This document shows positions 10,008 through 31,984 of a DNA stretch of 64,000 bases, one piece after another; within the stretch, counting starts at the first letter, position 1, and each line of letters opens with the position of its first letter. The stretch is from Lumbricus rubellus. Lineage: Eukaryota; Annelida; Clitellata; Crassiclitellata; Lumbricidae. The notes under the pieces were generated by a model that worked only from the letters and a program-made list of their open reading frames with translations, did not search any database and was not told the origin of the DNA. A program made the position numbers and the translations under genes. The stretch lies in the NCBI GenBank assembly GCA_945859605.1, contig OX243821.1:35167738-35231737 (forward strand), read 5' to 3'.

Positions 10008-11890
10008 AATTCGGTGACATTTCATGTTTAAAGAATGTTTGTCTATTCCGTCAATTCTACGTCAATTCCACATTTTACTGTTACCTTTACTACTATAATT
10101 TTTGTTGATATTTTTATAATTTTCGTTTTATCCCAAATATCAATAATCCATCAGGATTTATAAAAATGGGGGCGGTGTTCTGGAGTGGATATTAAACACC
10201 TTTATTAGCCGTTTTCATTTGTTTATATAAATCGGCCTGTCAGAAAACAATCAGTCATGTTCGATTTTTTGTTTGGGAAATGTGATAGCATAGAGAAAGC
10301 AAAAATATTATCTGCATTTCAACAATTTCATTTTATTTATTTACTTGCTGTACCCGGCCACTCGTTTCTGTGGCTGAAAGGATCGTCCTCTGCCTCCCAC
10401 CCTCCATTTATTTGTCCTTCCCTACCTCCATTCCCCTGCCTCCCTCGCCCTCCCACTCGCCCTCCCCCTGGGAGACATGGCTAAGGAAATAAAAGTCGAT
10501 AACATTTCATTGTTAAAGAATGTTTGTCTGTATTCTATTCCAAGTTGTTGTAATTTTCGACAAATGAACAGTGTTACAACCTTCTCAAAGTCCTTTTCTA
10601 CTATCATTATTGTTGATATTATTATAATTTTATTTTTATCCCAGATATCATTAACCCTAATCCGAACAAGGGGGGGTCTGGCCAGACCCCCCTTCATATA
10701 TTTGGTGCATAACTTTTTTAAAAGTGATAGTTTCTAATATTGCTTTTATGACTTTGTTCCTATATGGATGAGCTACAATTAGCACATCTAAGCGACCGAA
10801 TCGGTTGAGTGATAAGGAGATATTGAAGATAATACTGACGGATACTGTATAATGTTGACAGTTTCGACAATAAGAGCAATAACATAGAATGCGAACGTGA
10901 AAAGATACCAATGCCTGAATAACAACCTTCAGGTGTTTCTTATGATAAAAACATTGTTGAAATTGAAAATATTGGTGAACATGATGATGAGACTGGACTT
11001 AATAGTGAAGATGATGATGACGAAACTGTTGATACTGATGAAGCCGAGACCTGAATACAAGTAAAGATCCGGATATGTTTGGCAGACAATAGGATGTGCT
11101 CTGTTGCACAATGTAGGAAGCAAAAAATGTGGAATAAAAGAATACAGACACATTATATGACAATATTCAATATAGTATATTGACAGTTTCCTAACCAATG
11201 AGATGAGATTACATCATCATACGACATACAAACCCGGACTATGATACAATGTTATGCTTATAATTTATGTGAAGGCATATTCCATTAATTTTTTATAGAT
11301 ATTTTATATAAAACAGTCATACTGACTTTGAATTTAACAGCATTTAATACTAATTTTACTAGAATTATGACTTCTTTATTTGATTTTCCAAATTTTATAG
11401 ATAGATAGTTATTGAGTCCATGAAACAGGTCTGACAAACCGTCGCAATTAATTAATGTTACTAAACATGTAAAGGGGTCTAGTCTAAAATTCATCATAAA
11501 AACGATTTATGTTGCATAGAGAGACTAATACATTGTTGTTTTTAATCATTCTGACATCATCCTACAAAATTGGCATATAAAAAACACTATTACCTATGAA
11601 AAACCTACATTTAAACGGGGGGTCTGACCAGACCCCCCCTTGTTCAAATTAAGTTGGATTTTCGCTTGTTCGGATGAGGGTTAATCCATCAGGATTTTAA
11701 AAAATTTAGCGCGATGTTATACGGTGGATATTTAACACCTTCATTAGTAGTTTTAGATTGTGTATACAAATCGGTCTGCCAAAAAGTTAGTCATATCCAG
11801 TTTGTGTAGAAAATGTAATTGCAAAGAGAAAAAACAATATTATCTGCAATTCTAAAATATTATTTATTTATTTCGAGAATTTTATGATCG
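10008..11890. repeat. tandem duplication (about 486 bp), second unit interrupted
   Basis: ACATTTCATGTTTAAAGAAT at about 10016 recurs as ACATTTCATTGTTAAAGAAT at about 10502. The units continue through TTTTATCCCAAATATCA, ATCCATCAGGATTT, GGATATTAAACACCTT (box A, reversed) and TATTATCTGCA. Unit two is split by the TTAA element at 10655-11680, which makes unit one an empty-site reference. Confidence 0.82.
10655..11680. mobile_element. 1026-bp non-autonomous piggyBac-type element
   Basis: TTAA at 10651-10654 and 11681-11684 flank the ends CCCTAATCCGAACAAG and CTTGTTCGGATGAGGG (inverted, one mismatch). Subterminal palindromes lie at both ends (about 10671-10692 and 11617-11638; core TCTGGCCAGA). 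The neighbouring duplicate unit lacks the insertion. A 42-codon open stretch at about 10925-11053 reads EDDDDETVDTDEAE, acidic like the N-terminus of many piggyBac transposases, but this is composition only. There is no catalytic domain. Confidence 0.85.
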
Positions 11891-11939
11891 GCAGATCGGA
11901 AAATGCTGCATAAAGCGAATATTCAGCGTTTCATATTAA

Positions 11940-12660
11940 AACAGAAAAGTTATTATTATTATTTTTATTGTTGTTATTCTGCTATCATTGTTTTTATTTT
12001 TTCTGTTATTATTGTTTTTATTGGAATTATTATTATTATTTTTATTGTTGTTATTCTGCTGTCATTGTTTTTATTTTTTTCTGTTATTATTGTTTTTATT
12101 GGAATTATTATTATTATTATTATTTTGCCCCGAGTTATTTAGGATCCCTCAGGGACTTATCGTCTAACTATTGCTATAAAACCAGTCTGGAATGGCTTTA
12201 TTCGTCTACTTCAAGGCTTGCGAAAGTGCCTCTGAAAGCTACTGCGTTAAACTCTAAAAGTGCAAGTCCCAAGCATTGATAAAGAAGGAGGGCAACGCTA
12301 GTAATCTTTTTACTCACACAGTATCACACAGTAACTGCGCTATTATTATTATTTTTTAAAATAATTATTGCTATTGTTATCAATATTATCATTATTGTTT
12401 TTATTATTTTACCCGGGTTACCAATGGTGCCTCAGAATTAAAATAATTGGGGTGGGTGGGGGAGATGTTGTGGAATTTAAAAACTGATTCTGAAAATGAC
12501 TTTGTTGAAGAGCTCAATATTCATAGATTGGTGTTAAAACAGAAAAGTTTTTATTGTTATTTTTGTTGTTGTTGCTGCTGCTGTTGTTGCTGCTACTAAC
12601 GACGAAGCTCTTACTGTTGTTGGTAGTTTTTCTGCGTTATCATCATTTTTGTTGTAAGTG
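11940..12660. repeat. TTA/TTG-rich block with internal duplications
   Basis: GTTATTCTGCTATCATTGTT at about 11972 and GTTATTCTGCTGTCATTGTT at about 12049 begin two copies of a 77-bp unit. A looser third copy follows 12350. A reversed box B copy lies at 12250-12290 (AAGCATTGATAAAGAAGGAG). Open frames here are low-complexity aromatic or Ile runs. Confidence 0.65.
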
Positions 12661-13190
12661 TTATTTTTATGAATATGAATAATTATTAGCCATTTGCCTA
12701 TTTATCTTTGATAATTTTACACCACTAGCAGCTCCAGACAAGTCTGTGTTATTTTCAAGGATATTTATACGTTTACGCTACATCTAATAGTGGTGTGTTG
12801 TGTCAGCAGTTTGTTTATGCATGTTTATTAGTTGTTTAGTTGCCTTTTAACGATTTTGTGGTGGCATTGATGATTTTCATTGCCTCCCAATATTCTGCTC
12901 TGTGGACTGGCACTGTCAGAATCAGATTAGTGGCATAGTGTTTGATTTCTTGGATCTAAAGTTTGACTGCATGCAACTTATGATACCAAATGCCGTAAAC
13001 AGATTAATTTTTCAAGATTACTGAATTTATGTTGTCAACAGATAGTTTAATGCATGTTCATCATTATTTATTAGCACGATGTTTTAGTAAGAAAAGGTGT
13101 CTGTAAAAAAATGCTTAAGAAGTGTTAAAAATTACAGCTCTTCATAGTTAGTTCTTTCATCAACTTGTCTGCGGTCACTTAATTGTTGTT
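12661..13190. other. non-coding, nothing recognised
   Basis: AT-rich sequence without a usable open frame, repeat termini or microsatellite that I can see. Confidence 0.5.
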
Positions 13191-13258
13191 GTTCAACCAC
13201 AGTGTGTCTTATATCAAAATTAATTTGATTAGTGTCTCCCTCCTTCTTTATCCAGGCC

Positions 13259-13871
13259 CAGTGACGTAACTAGCGTTGGGCTTGGGGGGGCTTGAGCCCC
13301 ACCAAACGAAGCTGAAGCCCCCCAAATGAAATCAAGCCGTTGTATGCTTACGGCTAATTTAAATAGACTACCGCATGGACGGCGTACATGCAGTTACCGA
13401 CGACCGGCCATGACTGCCTAAAAATGGCTCCATTTGAGGTCGACACAGCCAAAAATGCGCTGGTCGCTGGGGCTCCGCCCCAAACCCCGCTGGGGAGCTT
13501 ACGGTAAAGAGAAAACTTTATTGTTATCCTGGTAGCTTGAGCCTTGCGACACTGAAAAACGACTTATTCTTACAATTTTCGAAACTTTTTCGTTCACAAA
13601 TAGCTGGCAAACAAGAGCCTTAAAATGGCTCCATTTGAGGTCGACACAGCCAAAAATGCGCTGGTCGCTGGGGCTCCGCTCCAGACCTCGCTGGGGAGCT
13701 TGCGACGCTCCCCCAGACCCCCTAGTCGAGACGGGCTTCGTGCCTTCGGCCCTCGCAACTTCACGACCAATTACAATACAGCGTCCTGGCACTTCTTCTT
13801 TACACTTTAAGCATTGGTCATACTTAAGGCTTAAGCCCCCCCCCAAACGAAAAATCCTAGTTACGTCCCTG
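13259..13871 (-). mobile_element. 613-bp hAT-type element with 8-bp TSD, inside a box B copy
   Basis: The ends CAGTGACGTAACTAG and CTAGTTACGTCCCTG are inverted repeats with one mismatch. TCCAGGCC is duplicated at 13251-13258 and 13872-13879. The target is a box B copy (TCCTTCTTTATCCAGG), so the element is younger than that B copy. The interior has two CTGGGG/AGCCCC-type blocks, and GCCAAAAATGCGCTGG occurs twice. Open frames of up to 129 codons overlap on both strands, lack domains and look incidental. Confidence 0.9.
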
Positions 13872-13925
13872 TCCAGGCCTGGGACCATTGATAACTCGGC
13901 CTAACGGTGGTTTGGTCTTGTTTTT

Positions 13926-14178
13926 GTATTGTATTGTATGAAAACATTTATAAGGCGCCTCTACTCGGGTGAACCGTTCAGAGGCCCTCCCAGTGCGCAA
14001 GGCCACGAGAGAAGAAATAAGTTTTGAGGAAAGAAAATGAGGAGGAGGGATTACCAGTTAGAAGTTGAGACCGAGTAGATGGAGACAGAGTATTCCAAAG
14101 AGAGGGACCAATTGATGTAAAGGATCGGGACTGAGCCATAGCCGTTCTAGTAGGAGTTGAATCGATGGTAGTCATTCA
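13926..14178 (-). mobile_element. LINE 3' end (RT ORF C-terminus plus tail)
   Basis: The minus strand encodes TAMAQSRSFTSIGPSLWNTL followed by FSFLKTYFFSRGLAHWEGL, the usual C-terminal sequence of CR1/L2/Jockey-like RT ORFs. The 3' part carries GGGCCTCTGAACGG and GGCGCCTTATAAATG, then an ATACA-type simple tail. A sister copy lies at 23935-24163. Confidence 0.85.
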
Positions 14179-14214
14179 AGTTTAGCGGCACTGTATGATA
14201 AGAAATATCGTCAG

Positions 14215-14300
14215 CTTTGCCCTCCTTCTTTATCGATGATTGGGACTTGCACTTTTTGAGTGAAGACAGTGGCAGAGTTAAGTTGAAGGCTTGTGATTTA
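14215..14300 (+). repeat. box B copy
   Basis: GCCCTCCTTCTTTATCGATG followed by GGGACTTGCACTTTTTGAGT and GTGGCAGAGTTAAG matches the box B consensus. A box A copy, AAAGAGGTGTGTAAGG, lies just downstream near 14345. Confidence 0.65.
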
Positions 14301-14519
14301 TAAGATTGAATTCAGACGCACTTATATAGTTTAAAATATACACAAAAGAGGTGTGTAAGGTTATGGGAATGAACATTGTGGCTATAATATGCGTATGGAT
14401 GTGTGTAGTTTCGAGGTGTTGGTGTTTGGCCTAGTACCAGGCAACATTCTGAATCACCTGGAGGCTAGGTTGAGATTTAAGACTCTCCCATCTGGTATAT
14501 TATAGACGGTGGTAATGAT

Positions 14520-14707
14520 GTTATAGAGGGGCAGACAGGCAGCGAGAGAGAGGAGGACAGAGACAGACAGAAAAACTGACTAACAGATACGTATATACTA
14601 ATGGACGGACATAGACAGAGAAATATAGAACGATAGAAATAGAGATCTATAGAGTGAGAGAGGAGCGGATGTAAAGAGCCAGACATACAGAGTAATGTAG
14701 ACAAATG

Positions 14708-14745
<38 letters not shown>

Positions 14746-14909
14746 GAGAAAGATAGAACGATAGAAAGAGATAGAAGATGTAGGGGTGAGACAGACAGAC
14801 AGGAAGAGAGAGAGAGAGAGAGACATTCTCAGAGACGTAAAAAAGAGAGAGGGGAGGGGGCGATAGAGAGACACACACTGAGAAGTCAAAAACAGAATGA
14901 TAAAGGAAA

Positions 14910-14941
<32 letters not shown>

Positions 14942-14945
14942 GGAC
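14520..14945. repeat. GACA/GAGA-rich microsatellite region
   Basis: Interrupted GACA and GA runs over about 420 bp. The minus strand is open for 156 codons of Ser/Leu/Cys-rich low complexity (SVCLSVCLSV), which reflects the repeat unit. Confidence 0.9.
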
Positions 14946-14959
14946 ACTCAGCATGGCGT

Positions 14960-15890
14960 ATGGATTAAGTTGTATCATATGCAACTTGCCGTTCCTATTC
15001 AGCAAACCAGATGGATGGACGGAGGATAGATGAAAGCTTAAGCCAATCGAAAGCACATGGTAAACTGACGCCTTATTTCTTACTGCACAATTTATCCAAT
15101 ATGGAAGAATCATAGGCTATGGTGTGATACATCTATACACCTTTAAAACAGAATTAGAGAATGTTATAAAAGCAAATAAAATAAAAGTTTATTTATTGAA
15201 AGGTAGTTAAAATTTTCCAACATTAAAGGCTGTTAAGCTTCATTTATTAGAACGTGAAATTTAAACAATTCTAAAAGCTTAACACATTATTTGTTAACAC
15301 AGGACATTGAGTCAGAACGCTTTCTTTAGATACATTAAAAACGTTGTAAACTAATTCTATACAAGAATGTCTGTAAGAAATTTAATCCCCCACTAGTACA
15401 ATGAAAATGCCCGACGCCCCGTCCGAAACCTGGATAAAGGAGGAGGGCGATGCTCAGGATTATTGTTATCACACAGCATCGATAAACTAAAACAGCCATT
15501 TTGCGTAAAGACCTTGCATAGAGCCAGATGTCTATTTAATAATTGTTTTTCATTTTAATGTCACACAGATATACAGATATACAGACACAGACAGACATAA
15601 TCGTTTAGGTTAAGATGTGTTTTGCATCAGGCTTCTAAGGGAGATTGATAGTTACACACCCGTTTTAATGTAAACACTTTACAGTAAAAATGCCAGTGAC
15701 ACAAACACACAGACAGGTAGAAATGTGGTGAGAGAAACAAACATAAAGAGAGAATGCATAGTATGTATGCATTAAATTTTGTTGCCGTTTTACAAGAGGG
15801 ATGTATACATTGAGAGTTTTCCTTTCAAAAGGAGCAAGACTAGTGTCAAATACAGACGGGACAGAAAAATTATATCTTAAGTTGAATCAT
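14960..15890. other. non-coding with a reversed A-B pair
   Basis: Reversed box B lies at about 15430-15500 (CCTGGATAAAGGAGGAGGGC and TTATCACACAGC). Reversed box A (ACACACCCGTTTTAATG) lies at about 15655-15671. A further box A-like copy lies at about 15138. Short CAGA and ACAG runs are present. No gene is supported. Confidence 0.55.
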
Positions 15891-15916
15891 TAATATGGGT
15901 GTTTAAAATGTCGCAG

Positions 15917-15967
15917 GAGAGAGAGACAGAAACACAGAGACAGAGAGAGAGAGAGAGAGAGAGACAG

Positions 15968-16012
<45 letters not shown>

Positions 16013-16055
16013 CAGAGATACAGAGATACAGAGATACAGAGAGAGAGACAGAGGT
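15917..16055. repeat. GA/CAGA microsatellite
   Basis: GA dinucleotides with CA and TACAGA interruptions. The overlapping 67-codon frame of Arg/Glu/Gln repeats is an artefact. Confidence 0.95.
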
Positions 16056-16074
16056 CTAGAGACAGAGAGGTAAT

Positions 16075-16800
16075 GATGCTAAAGTCTCTCCATTTCTTAT
16101 AAAGAGAACCGATCTTGATTTACATTTTCTTCAAGCCATTCACCATTTGTGAATAGTTGTTAGGAAAGTGAAGAAAAGAGGGTGGCGGTGGGGTGGGGGG
16201 GGGGGGGTGATGCGTTAATTCATTATAGAATTCCTTCCGCGATTTTATCTCGGGATTTTTCGGTCATTATGTTGGCTTAAAAATTATCCGTTACGCATGC
16301 AGACAAGCAGACAGACAGACACGGGGAGACAAGCACAGGATGAAGAGGGAGAGAAAGAAAATGCTTGCGGATGTATATATATTGAACTCTAATCGTGATC
16401 ATACTATTATGGAAGAACGAAGTGTAAAATTTCTGGACGCAGCATATTTATTTCGGAATTAGTATCGTTAATCAAGGTGTATAAAACGTGAAAGAGGCCA
16501 TGATGTTAAAGAATCTCAATATCTGAGAGAGAACTGATTTTATTCACATTTTCTTTATATTAAGCCATTCACCATTTGTGACCAGTTGTGAGGAAAGTGT
16601 AGAAAAGCGGGTGGCAATTGGGGAGCGATAAATTCATTCTAGAATTCCTTCCGAGATTTTAACCCTAGATTTTTTGGTCTTACTACTGATAGTCTAGTTC
16701 TCGGTGGTATTTGATTAATGGTATATAATTAAAGATAACGAGTGGCTTTTGCTGGGTGCGGTATTTAAGCACGGGGGGGGGGTCATTGTGCTACAAACCC
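16075..16800. repeat. tandem duplication, period about 429 bp
   Basis: GCCATTCACCATTTGTG occurs with CACC at 16141 and again at 16570. Shared downstream blocks are TAGAATTCCTTCCG, GATTTTATCTCGGGATTTTT (first unit) and GATTTTAACCCTAGATTTTT (second unit). A box A copy (AAGGTGTATAAAACG, about 16475) lies between the units. Confidence 0.8.
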
Positions 16801-16929
16801 CACTGTCTTACACAATTGTCACTAAAAGCCACCCAATTAGGAGGCAAACCATAAGGAGTATTTGAAGCGTTAGTTTTGAGACTTTAATGTGGCCGATAAT
16901 ATTTGAGGCAAGAGTTATTCCTGTTACGA

Positions 16930-17820
16930 AATATTTGTATGGGTATATTACGTGGTTGGATAATATTATCGGAAGCGTTGTTTGTTTATTTCGAAGCATT
17001 GGTTAGTTTCCCCATTGCTCATTTGAGTTATTTTAACTCACCTCTGACCATTATTTTGACAGATATATTTATGCAAAAATATATATTGATAAGTATTCAA
17101 AAGAAAAAGGTGTGCAAGTTTATTTGCTAACTATGGAAGTGAACACTGCTCGGCTAGGTCTTGGGAAGTCATTTCACTACCACAGTTAAAAATGATTCAA
17201 ATTGAATATTTTATGTTTGTGAGACAAAGGTTTTTGGCGTCAATAGAAAGTTGTGTTTATCTCTATTATTACATTTTTATTATTTCTTTATATATCCAAA
17301 GTTTTATGTTGTCGAACGACATCTAAGACCAATTGGAGGATTGCGTAGCATTGCATTCTTAAAAGAATTAACGCTGTTTTATAATTAAATGCGTAAAATT
17401 AAAATTGGTGTTTAATATGCAGAATTAGATCTTTATTTATATCTGAGTATTTACATGAAAATGGGTGTTTGAGGTTTTGTTCGGAAATATATTTCTTTGG
17501 GATTGCTCAATTAAAAAGTGTGTTATTATTATTATTGATGATAGTTCATTATACTATGTTATGCGTAAACTTGCGGCATACAATGGGTTTCTAAAATAAT
17601 TAGATAGTTTCAGTTTAACGTCATTGTGTGATAACAAAGGTCATTAGCGTCGCCATCCTAATTATCCAGCTCCCAACCGCAGAGTTAAAATTGGGTTTTC
17701 GAAAGAGTTTTTATATATGAAGATGCAACGTTAATATGGGTGTTTAACGTAGTCATTAAAATGGGTGTTAGCAACATTAATACGGGTGTTTAACGTAGTC
17801 ATTTGATTGGTGTTAGCTTA
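16930..17820. other. non-coding with clustered box A copies
   Basis: Box A copies lie near 17108, 17407, 17463, 17738, 17763 and 17784. Those at 17738 and 17784 belong to a 46-bp duplication (GGGTGTTTAACGTAGTCATT twice). A weak box B copy (GCGTCGCCATCC) lies at about 17648. I see no coding region. Confidence 0.55.
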
Positions 17821-17828
17821 TCCAGACA

Positions 17829-18284
17829 TTGGTATTCTACAACTCTAGTCTCTTAAACAAGGCCGCGACGTCGCCAAGACTTCAAGTCTTATCGGCTCCG
17901 ACTTCACTTTGGCTCAGATCCAGCTGGAGTAAAAACATTCCGTCTTTACCGCGGGTATACTTCTCGAGTCGAGAGAAACTTCCGTATATTGCTGAAGTTG
18001 GATTTGTGCCATATAAGCCTGAAAAAATGTCACGGCATACGGAGTATGGGAGCTTGATGGTGGTGGAAGCGGTAGTGGAGGAGGAGGAGGAAGGAGGAAC
18101 GTTGGAGGAAGAGGAGGAAGGACAGGGAGGAATAGTAGAAGAGGAAGACGAGGAGGAAGGAGGAATGGGATGTGTTTCTTATTCGTATAATGATCAGTTG
18201 AAGTTTGAAAGGAATTCTGGAATGGAGCACGATTTGGTGAATGTCTTTTTATTCGTTTTCTTTTTACTGACGTTGAATCTGTAA
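17829..18284 (+). other. purine-rich open frame with acidic tract, coding status unknown
   Basis: An open frame of 151 codons contains a Glu/Gly-rich middle (MSRHTEYGSLMVVEA followed by runs of E with G). The opposite strand is also open for 148 codons (Pro/Leu-rich), as expected for a GAG/GAA-rich block. I considered it as a candidate first exon of the septin 1.1 kb downstream, because ATG at 18027 is preceded by AAAAA and a GT follows GAAGCG at about 18074. The resulting N-terminus resembles no septin that I know. It is more likely low-complexity DNA. Confidence 0.2.
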
Positions 18285-18289
18285 CTTCT

Positions 18290-19163
18290 GTAGCGACGGC
18301 ATTTGTCGTATGGTACACGGTACACTTGTAGACTTTTATATTCCTATGATTTGCGATCATGTATATCTATTCACTCATCCATCTGCCTATTCATAAGACT
18401 CTATGAACGCCTTTGAAGGGCCAGTTTATATAATTATAACGTACGCTTAAGTGTGGTGTTTTGATGTAGTTGCATCTTGTACATTTTGCGGACCTCCCGT
18501 TGAGTGTTTTTCGCGCAAATGAGTTTCTCGACCCAACCTTACATGCACAAGCTAATTAGCTAAAGTCATCTGTAGAACATTTACTTTGCGGTAGGCTGAA
18601 ATTTATTTTTGGATCATTCACTTTCACAGATGTGTGTTGGAGGGCATCATTGCTGCTAGGGTTTGAAAGTGGAGCTCATCCCTAAAAATTTCATGTTTCC
18701 ATGTTCACTGGCTTCCACTCAAGCAGCGGATAATATTGTCTGGCGGATTTTGTTGGATATTGTTCCAACTTGTCTTCACAACTTCTTGTTGCTGTTTAAC
18801 CAAGATGATTAGTGTCGCCCTCCTCCTTTAGCCAGACTCATAGTTGTAAAAATGTTTTTCGTTTTTTATTCTATCCCAAAAAGTGATTTTTTCCTTTAAA
18901 AAAAATTATGTAAATTTATTTATTTATTTATTTATTTACTGTCTATTATTAGTGTCACCCTCCTCCTTTAGCCAGACTTGTGACTTTCACGGGCAGAGTG
19001 CAACCAGTGCATGGCATAGTTGTAAGGTAGAAAAGCCTCTTTGTACGTATTCATGCAGAATGCAAGCGCTTTAGTACAGCTGAGAAACGATTTCGTGTGT
19101 ACGTAATAAAGTTATATGGATGAAGATTATGCTTTATTCCGGTGTTCTGTGTTTGTGTTTTAG
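18290..19163. other. region upstream of the first recognised septin exon
   Basis: Two box B copies in direct order (GTGTCGCCCTCCTCCTTTAG near 18818, GTGTCACCCTCCTCCTTTAG near 18951) flank about 130 bp with an ATTT microsatellite at 18915-18940. I see no convincing TATA box, initiator or first coding exon. The missing septin start codon could lie here or further upstream. Confidence 0.45.
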
Positions 19164-30172
<11,009 letters not shown>

Positions 30173-30530
30173 GGGAATTAGGAGGCAGGGGTGTAGGTGG
30201 AAGATCCTCTGGGACTGGGTGGAGAACGGGGAAGGTATGGGGTAGAGTGGATGATGACCCCTCTCTGAGACTGGATGGAGGACGGGGAAGGGACCTCTTA
30301 TCCAGGGTTCTTACCCTAGCTTAACTGTGTCTAACAGCTGAGATAATAAATTAACATGAAGATGGTGATGATGGTTATATTATTTTATGGTTTAGGGGAA
30401 TTAGGAGGCAGGGTGTGAGTAGATGACACCGTGGGACTGGGTGGAGGGCAGTGAGGGGTCTGTTACTCTGTGGCCTGAACCTGGTTTAACTATGTCTAAC
30501 AGCTGAGATAATAAATTAGCACGATGATGA
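30173..30530 (+). promoter_or_regulatory. septin 3' UTR with duplicated segment and two AATAAA signals
   Basis: AATAAA occurs at 30345-30350 and 30510-30515, each inside CTGAGATAATAAATTA. The stretch from the stop codon (GTTTAGGGGAATTAGGAGGC) to the first signal recurs, diverged and slightly shorter, from about 30390 to the second signal. Either could direct polyadenylation. Confidence 0.75.
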
Positions 30531-30950
30531 TGATGATGATGGTTATATCTATGAGTTCAAGGATATCCTGACTATAGTCACTTTGGGAGTAAAGTATTAA
30601 TTATTATTAATAATAATGATGATGATGATGGTAATTTTATAGAAATTTTTATAGTAATTGTGATGATTATAATAATGGTAATAGGAGCTTAAATCATCTT
30701 GATTTTAGTCACTTCGGGAGTAAAGTATTAATTAATAATGATTATAATAATACCAGTCATAATAATATAATTATTATAACTATAATAAGGAGAATTATAC
30801 GAATTTTATAGTAGTTTTTTTTAAGAAATAAAAAAAAATTATAATAACAAAAATAATAAAGAGAATAATGGTTATTTCATGAGAACTTAGTATTTTCGAA
30901 ATCTATGATGCTTAAAAGAATAATACGAAATTACCAACAACACTACCAAT
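30520..30950. other. AT-rich spacer with GAT and AAT runs
   Basis: Short GAT runs lie at 30523-30540 and 30617-30630. CTTTGGGAGTAAAGTATTAA at about 30581 and CTTCGGGAGTAAAGTATTAA at about 30711 mark a 130-bp duplication. No gene is seen. Confidence 0.55.
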
Positions 30951-30951
30951 A

Positions 30952-31978
30952 TACACCGTGAGTCAAAAAAAAGTAAGCCAAATTGGTTTTTATATATCTC
31001 TAATGCCTGATAACATATCACGCTAAAATTTTCCAAATATTTAGAGAATTGGACCAAGAATATTATTCCAAAATTTCATGAGATAAAGTTGAAAGGATAA
31101 AAAGATATGATTCTTTAAACTTCATATGCCGAAATTGCCGTTTACAAGCAATTTTTTGTCAGATTCAGTAAAATTTAAGTCAAACTTTTTATCATATCTC
31201 TAATGCCTGATGATCAATCATTCTAAAATTTTCCAGATATGTAGATAATTGAACTAGCAACATGACCCCAACAGTATGATTTGATAATTTAATTAAATTA
31301 GATGCTCAAAATGTCATCCTTCAGCTTGCACGCAAGCCTTGAGGCGCAGGCGCCATTAGGCAACAGCATCGTCGATTATCCTCTGGTTCAGGCCATCCCA
31401 CACTTCCAACAAGCGTTGCTTCAGATCGTTTATATCATGGATTGTTGTCTGGTAGACTCGGTCTTTCATTATGCACGCTCCACACTTTATATTCCGTAAA
31501 ATTTTACTCCAGGATCACTGAAGACCAAAATTGGGAATTATCAGGCATCAAAACTGCAGCGAACACCATAACAGATTTGCTGAAAACTGAAATTTCGGAG
31601 ATGAAGTTCAAATATTCATATCTTTCTATCCGTTCAAATTTATTACATGATATTTTGGAATCCTATTCTAGGTTCAATTATCTAAATATCTGAAAAGTTT
31701 TAGTATGATTAATTAGCTGGCATCGGAGATATAATAAAAACAGTTTAGCTTACTTTTTTATAGAATCTGACAAAAAAATTGCTTGTAAACGGCAATTTCG
31801 GCATATGAAGTTTAAAGATTCATATCTTTTTATCCGTTCAATTTTATCCCATGAAATTTTGGAATCATATTCTTGGTCCAATTCTCTAAATATTTGGAAA
31901 ATTTCAGCGTGATATGTTATCAGGCATTAGAGATATATGAAAAACAATTTGGCTTACTTTTTTTTGACTCACGGTGTA
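30952..31978 (-). mobile_element. Tc1/mariner-type element with over 200-bp TIRs and transposase remnant
   Basis: TA duplicates flank the ends TACACCGTGAGTC and GACTCACGGTGTA. The inverted arms run for more than 200 bp with few mismatches (for example AGCCAAATTGGTTTTTATAT against its partner at about 31938). Between them, the minus strand encodes VYQTTIHDINDLKQRLLEVW, a stop, then RLRLKACVQAEG. This resembles the C-terminal end of a DDE transposase of this superfamily. The catalytic core is deleted. Confidence 0.87.
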
Positions 31979-31984
31979 TATGGT

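Noticed and set aside
10925..11053. Acidic open stretch as evidence for an active piggyBac transposase
   Set aside because: Only 42 codons, no start Met and no catalytic domain. Similarity is by composition only.
14477..14947. 156-codon Ser/Leu/Cys-rich frame that could look like a secreted protein
   Set aside because: Low-complexity translation of the GACA/GAGA region.
31302..31693. Plus-strand frames inside the mariner-type element
   Set aside because: The recognisable transposase remnant is on the minus strand, so the plus-strand frames are antisense shadows.
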